Positions 21,830 through 24,634 of a stretch of DNA of 24,634 nucleotides are shown piece by piece (within the stretch, counting starts at the first letter, position 1; every line of letters begins with the position of its first letter). This stretch comes from a virus. The stretch is taken from IMG/VR virus record IMGVR_UViG_3300010354_000615, positions 1 through 24,634 of that record; one strand, 5' to 3'. Made by a program: the position numbers and the translations under genes. The notes under the pieces were generated by a model that saw only the letters and a program-made list of their open reading frames with translations, did no database searches and had not been told where the DNA came from.

Positions 21830-23155
21830 TTAGATAGTTGTGATTGTTGTGTCGTACCCTATGCAGTTATCTTTGGTGGACCAGATAAGACTACCAGTTG
21901 AAGTAACGCTGTCTGTTACTTCAAAGATTGTTACGTCTGCATTGGCAGTTCCTCCAGCACTTCCAGTATAACTCACAGAGATAGTTTCGTCAACTGCATA
22001 TCCAGATCCATATGCAGTAACATCGGTTACTGCCCAATTAGAAGTAATCGTATATTCATTTTGAGCAGTTTGAGTATTGTAAGTGACAACTGTATTTTTT
22101 TGGATGGTGACCGTTCCAGTTAGACCCTTCGTATCACTCAAAGAAATATCATCAGTCTCACCACCTTCGGTTGGATTATGTACTAGACTATCATCATTAT
22201 ATCCTGTAACGTATACCCCATTCCATGCTCCATCTTTCCAAGTAATGCCAGGAGGACTGTCTTCTGGTGCCATTCCAATTATTGTTGGAATACCAGTTAC
22301 TGTAGTTACACTATAAGATCCTTGCCAAACTTGAAGTGCTGCAGCTACTGGAGAATCTGACCACAATGATTTGAATGATCCAACTGTAGGATTTTCAATG
22401 AAGATTGTAATATCATAAGTTCCTGCAGTAAGAGATACTTCTTTAGTTTCAAACTGAGAATTGTCATAGGAACTTCTTGTCTCAGTTAGATTTAGAATTT
22501 GTTGGGTTCCAGTTTCTTCAAATTTATTCAACCAAACTTCACCTTGCTTAGAAAATCTATATCTAAAAGTGTAAGTTCCATTAGAAGGAATTGTTATTTC
22601 TGATGTAAAGTAAACTGCATTACCAACAACAATTGTTTTCCCTTCGAAACTACATTGTCCAGAAGATATCCACGCAGCATATTCATTCATCTCAGTGTCC
22701 CAAGTACTATGAGATACACTATAAGTTACTGGTGCAGATCTTGGACTGAATTGATATAGTTCATTCCCACGTACTTCATCTGCCAAATTAGTAGTTGCGT
22801 AAGGTTCTTCACAGAAAGTATCAGGATCTATAGGATCTGGTGTCTTAGGAATATAAAAATTTGGAACATATTCATCCCATGCTTTCCATTTCTCCAATAT
22901 ATCCTGGAAATCTGGATCCTCTTGCCAGTCATAATCAAGAACTGGTTTGTAGAGTGTTCCTTTGCTTTGAAATTTTGTTAGAGTCGGAGCAAAGATCCAA
23001 CTAGGTTGAGGTGTATTAGTTCCTAATTCTTCAACGTCTTGATACTGTTCTTCGATCGGTTGCTTTTCAAGAAGAACTGCCTCGGTTGAAACAGTTCTTC
23101 CCCCAGTGAAATCGCATACTGGTCCAAATACACCATATGGGTTAGTATTTGCCAT
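21830..23155 (-). CDS. Beta-rich probable virion structural or adhesin protein
   Basis: 441 aa. Opens with MANTNPYGVFGPVCDFTGG, followed by a Pro- and Asp-rich region (to about 150). Residues about 165-280 look like a jelly-roll, carbohydrate-binding-type domain: ITIPSNGTYTFRYRFSKQGEVWLNKF, then SLTAGTYDITIFIENP. The C-terminal part is Thr/Ser/Gly-rich with strands and a GSGYAVDETISVSY segment of a kind common in phage fibre or structural proteins. No signal peptide is evident. The usual reading would be a tail fibre or decoration protein that contacts the host surface, but it is outside the tail clusters. Function inferred only from composition and domain look. Confidence 0.55.
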   Translation of the reverse strand: MANTNPYGVFGPVCDFTGGRTVSTEAVLLEKQPIEEQYQDVEELGTNTPQPSWIFAPTLTKFQSKGTLYKPVLDYDWQEDPDFQDILEKWKAWDEYVPNFYIPKTPDPIDPDTFCEEPYATTNLADEVRGNELYQFSPRSAPVTYSVSHSTWDTEMNEYAAWISSGQCSFEGKTIVVGNAVYFTSEITIPSNGTYTFRYRFSKQGEVWLNKFEETGTQQILNLTETRSSYDNSQFETKEVSLTAGTYDITIFIENPTVGSFKSLWSDSPVAAALQVWQGSYSVTTVTGIPTIIGMAPEDSPPGITWKDGAWNGVYVTGYNDDSLVHNPTEGGETDDISLSDTKGLTGTVTIQKNTVVTYNTQTAQNEYTITSNWAVTDVTAYGSGYAVDETISVSYTGSAGGTANADVTIFEVTDSVTSTGSLIWSTKDNCIGYDTTITTI

Positions 23156-23202
23156 TTACTAGTTGTAATATTTGTTCCTAATATATCTATACACAGATTT
23201 AG

Positions 23203-24093
23203 TCATCGTTTTACTCTAAGTTTTGCATAATCAAAAATCTTTTCGGGTATGTTTATACCCAGATAGGTTTCGAAACCACGAAATCCTGGCGAGGAGTTTG
23301 CTTCACAGATCCTGTATCCATCTTCATGGAAAAGCAAGTCAACACCAGCGATATCAAGATCAAGTACCTTTGCCGTTTGGATAGCAAGCATTTCCAATTT
23401 GTCATCAAGTTCATACGGGGATCCTTCGCCACCACGAGAAATATTTGCTTTGAAAGAACCATCAGTAGATCGCCTTTCCATTGCTCCCACCACTTTACCA
23501 CCAATTACAATTACACGCAAGTCCCTTCCCTCAGAAAATCTGACATACTCCTGAACAATCATACTATTCTTGAAGTCTAGTGCAGAGATCAATTCAGAGA
23601 GATCTTCAAACTCTTTTGGTGTATGGCAAAGATAAACACCAGCACCATGAGATCCAGTAACTACCTTTAGTACACATGGAAATCCAACCACCTTTTCAAC
23701 TAAATCTGCTTTACATGGAAAGCGAGTAAGCATTGTCTTGGGAATAGGAAGACCTGCCTGTGCCAAGATCTGATTAGCATACATCTTATCTTTTGCTGCA
23801 ATGATGCTGTCAGAGTTTGGAAGAGTTGGTACATTCAATCGTTCGAACTGTCTCAAGACCGATAGATTATAAGCACCAGTCCCAGACCCAGTACGAGGGA
23901 GTAGAACATCAGGTAGACTAACAATGTCATTTTGATATCGGATCGATTTTCTGTCATCACGGGAAACTAATAGGTCAATTTCATCAGCATAAACCACAGA
24001 GAAATCAATACCTTGCTTCTCTGATTCTTCTAAAAATCTATCTGCTTCGTAAGTTTCTTTAGACTTACGATTTGAAAGCATCCAAAGTTTCAT
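23203..24093 (-). CDS. rimK: RimK-like ATP-grasp glutamate ligase
   Basis: 296 aa, full length for the family. ATP-grasp features: KDKMYANQILAQAGLPIPKT (Lys101 onward), VLKVVTGSHGAGV (Lys143, Gly loop 147-152), RDLRVIVIGGKVVGAMERR (190-208), ISRGGEG (Arg220), GVDLLFHEDGY (Asp252) and CEANSSPGF (Glu264, Asn266). These are the RimK signatures. RimK adds glutamate residues to the C-terminus of ribosomal protein S6, and relatives ligate amino acids to other targets. Phage substrate unknown. The start is one base after the stop of a 59-aa ORF, suggesting a pair. The 47-nt spacer after its stop has no clear promoter. Confidence 0.88.
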   Translation of the reverse strand: MKLWMLSNRKSKETYEADRFLEESEKQGIDFSVVYADEIDLLVSRDDRKSIRYQNDIVSLPDVLLPRTGSGTGAYNLSVLRQFERLNVPTLPNSDSIIAAKDKMYANQILAQAGLPIPKTMLTRFPCKADLVEKVVGFPCVLKVVTGSHGAGVYLCHTPKEFEDLSELISALDFKNSMIVQEYVRFSEGRDLRVIVIGGKVVGAMERRSTDGSFKANISRGGEGSPYELDDKLEMLAIQTAKVLDLDIAGVDLLFHEDGYRICEANSSPGFRGFETYLGINIPEKIFDYAKLRVKR

Positions 24094-24094
24094 A

Positions 24095-24274
24095 TCAAAT
24101 TTTCACCACAATGAGTTCATATAGTCCAGTAATATCAGATTTTGCTATGGCAGATTGTTCAGTTTCAAACTGCTTTGCTTTTGATTTATCAGTTGTCCAT
24201 TTAGGTGAATCATTTTCATTGGTCTGAAAATATAACTTTCCTCCACCAGGGGTTTCTCGATAAACAATATACAT
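24095..24274 (-). CDS. 59-aa conserved-looking small protein upstream of rimK-like gene
   Basis: 59 aa from ATG at 24274, with a coherent globular composition: MYIVYRETPGGGKLYFQT at the N-terminus, then KWTTDKSKAKQFETEQSAIA and an ending LYELIVVKI. The strand-helix pattern, the W-T-x-D-x-x-K-A-K-x-F element and the coupling to rimK (one base between TGA and ATG) support that it is real. No family recognised with certainty. It follows the psbA terminator and is probably the first gene of the rimK unit. A TATAAT box lies 22-27 nt before the ATG. Confidence 0.65.
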   Translation of the reverse strand: MYIVYRETPGGGKLYFQTNENDSPKWTTDKSKAKQFETEQSAIAKSDITGLYELIVVKI

Positions 24275-24295
24275 TGGTCTGAGATTACTACAGTA

Positions 24296-24301
24296 TTATA
24301 A
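24296..24301 (-). promoter_or_regulatory. Possible sigma70-type -10 box for the 59-aa/rimK unit
   Basis: TATAAT on the minus strand between the psbA terminator and the 59-aa ORF. The expected place for a -35 box falls in the T-run and terminator stem, with no good TTGACA match, so this is weak. It does fit the need for a fresh promoter after a strong terminator. Confidence 0.3.
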
Positions 24302-24310
24302 CTATCTAGG

Positions 24311-24339
24311 CAAAAAAAACCACCCCCAAAGGAGTGGTT
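24311..24339 (-). terminator. Intrinsic terminator of psbA
   Basis: On the minus strand AACCACTCC (24339-24331) pairs with GGGGTGGTT (24326-24318) around a short loop, including one G-T pair, followed directly by a T-run to 24312. A strong rho-independent terminator 43 bases after the psbA stop. Confidence 0.9.
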
Positions 24340-24350
24340 AGTTGTTTTTC

Positions 24351-24369
24351 TAATAAACGCCGTTTATTA
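24351..24369. repeat. Perfect 9-bp palindrome after psbA
   Basis: TAATAAACG and CGTTTATTA flank a single C at 24360. It lies between the psbA stop codon and the terminator. As RNA it would form a small AT-rich stem. It could be a 3' stabilising element or a protein-binding site; neither can be decided from sequence. Confidence 0.6.
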
Positions 24370-24381
24370 GGATTCCGAATA

Positions 24382-24634
24382 TCAACCGATTGCAGGAGCA
24401 GTCAGAGCAACAGGAGTGCTAGAAGCAGCAGCAAGATCGAGAGGGAAGTTGTGAGCATTACGCTCGTGCATCACTTCGAAACCGAGATTAGCACGGTTGA
24501 GGATGTCTGCCCAGGTGTTGACTACACGACCACTGCTATCAAGCAGCGACTGGTTGAAGTTGAAACCGTTGAGATTGAATGCCATGGTCGAAACACCAAG
24601 AGCAGCAAACCAGATGCCTACAACAGGCCAAGCA
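24382..24634 (-). CDS. psbA: Photosystem II D1 protein, C-terminal end (partial)
   Basis: The window holds the last 83 codons; the gene continues beyond the right edge. Reading in frame from [20 protein letters not shown], it matches the last transmembrane and lumenal part of D1. The segment [13 protein letters not shown] supplies the manganese-cluster ligands (His332, Glu333, His337, Asp342, Ala344 in usual numbering), all intact. The C-terminal extension [13 protein letters not shown], removed by CtpA in the host, is present. Cyanophages use psbA to keep photosystem II working after host shut-off. In the visible part the gene is undamaged and is followed by its own terminator. Confidence 0.97.
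   Translation of the reverse strand, partial: AWPVVGIWFAALGVSTMAFNLNGFNFNQSLLDSSGRVVNTWADILNRANLGFEVMHERNAHNFPLDLAAASSTPVALTAPAIG

Overview
The window comes from the genome of a T4-like cyanophage (a contractile-tailed myovirus of marine Synechococcus or Prochlorococcus). It carries T4 core genes (5, 27-like, 51, 26, 54, 4, 48, 53, 32, 59, 33) alongside cyanobacterial genes: the 3' end of psbA (photosystem II D1), a CpeT-type bilin lyase, a CP12-like Calvin-cycle regulator and a DUF1825 protein. CpeT suggests a phycoerythrin-containing Synechococcus host, but this is inference. The DNA is AT-rich, genes are packed with ATGA, GTGA and TAATG overlaps, and nearly everything is on the minus strand. 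The exceptions are genes 48 and 53.

Layout from left to right. (1) 1-3150: start of gp5 (baseplate spike; runs off the left edge), tRNA-Val(TAC), cpeT, cp12-like, and a gp27-like hub gene. The host-derived genes sit inside the baseplate-hub block. (2) 3151-11399: two adjacent giant proteins (1462 and 1286 aa) with similar N-termini, a shared 37-residue module and three different peptidoglycan-hydrolase-like domains. They occupy the place of the T4 hub/tape-measure genes. (3) 11400-13548: gp51, gp26, gp54 and gp4. (4) 13549-15338: a two-promoter region and the plus-strand pair gp48-gp53, closed by a hairpin terminator that serves the opposing gp32 transcript. (5) 15411-19975: replication, recombination and late-transcription genes: gp32, DUF1825, gp59, gp33, a PD-(D/E)XK nuclease, PhoH, an FmdB-like small protein and ThyX. 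(6) 19968-21828: small conserved phage proteins and a glutaredoxin. (7) 21830-24634: a beta-rich probable virion protein, a RimK-like ATP-grasp ligase with a 59-aa partner ORF, a strong terminator, and the psbA 3' end.

How it fits together. The hub proteins would form the tail tip and tube-initiation complex that pierces the envelope. gp32, gp59, the nuclease and ThyX support DNA replication and nucleotide supply. gp33 supports late transcription, and short TAAATA motifs of T4 late-promoter type lie about 20-30 nt before many late genes. psbA, CP12 and CpeT would adjust host photosynthesis and carbon flow during infection. No stretch longer than about 120 bases lacks a gene. I saw no insertion sequence, CRISPR array or integrase.
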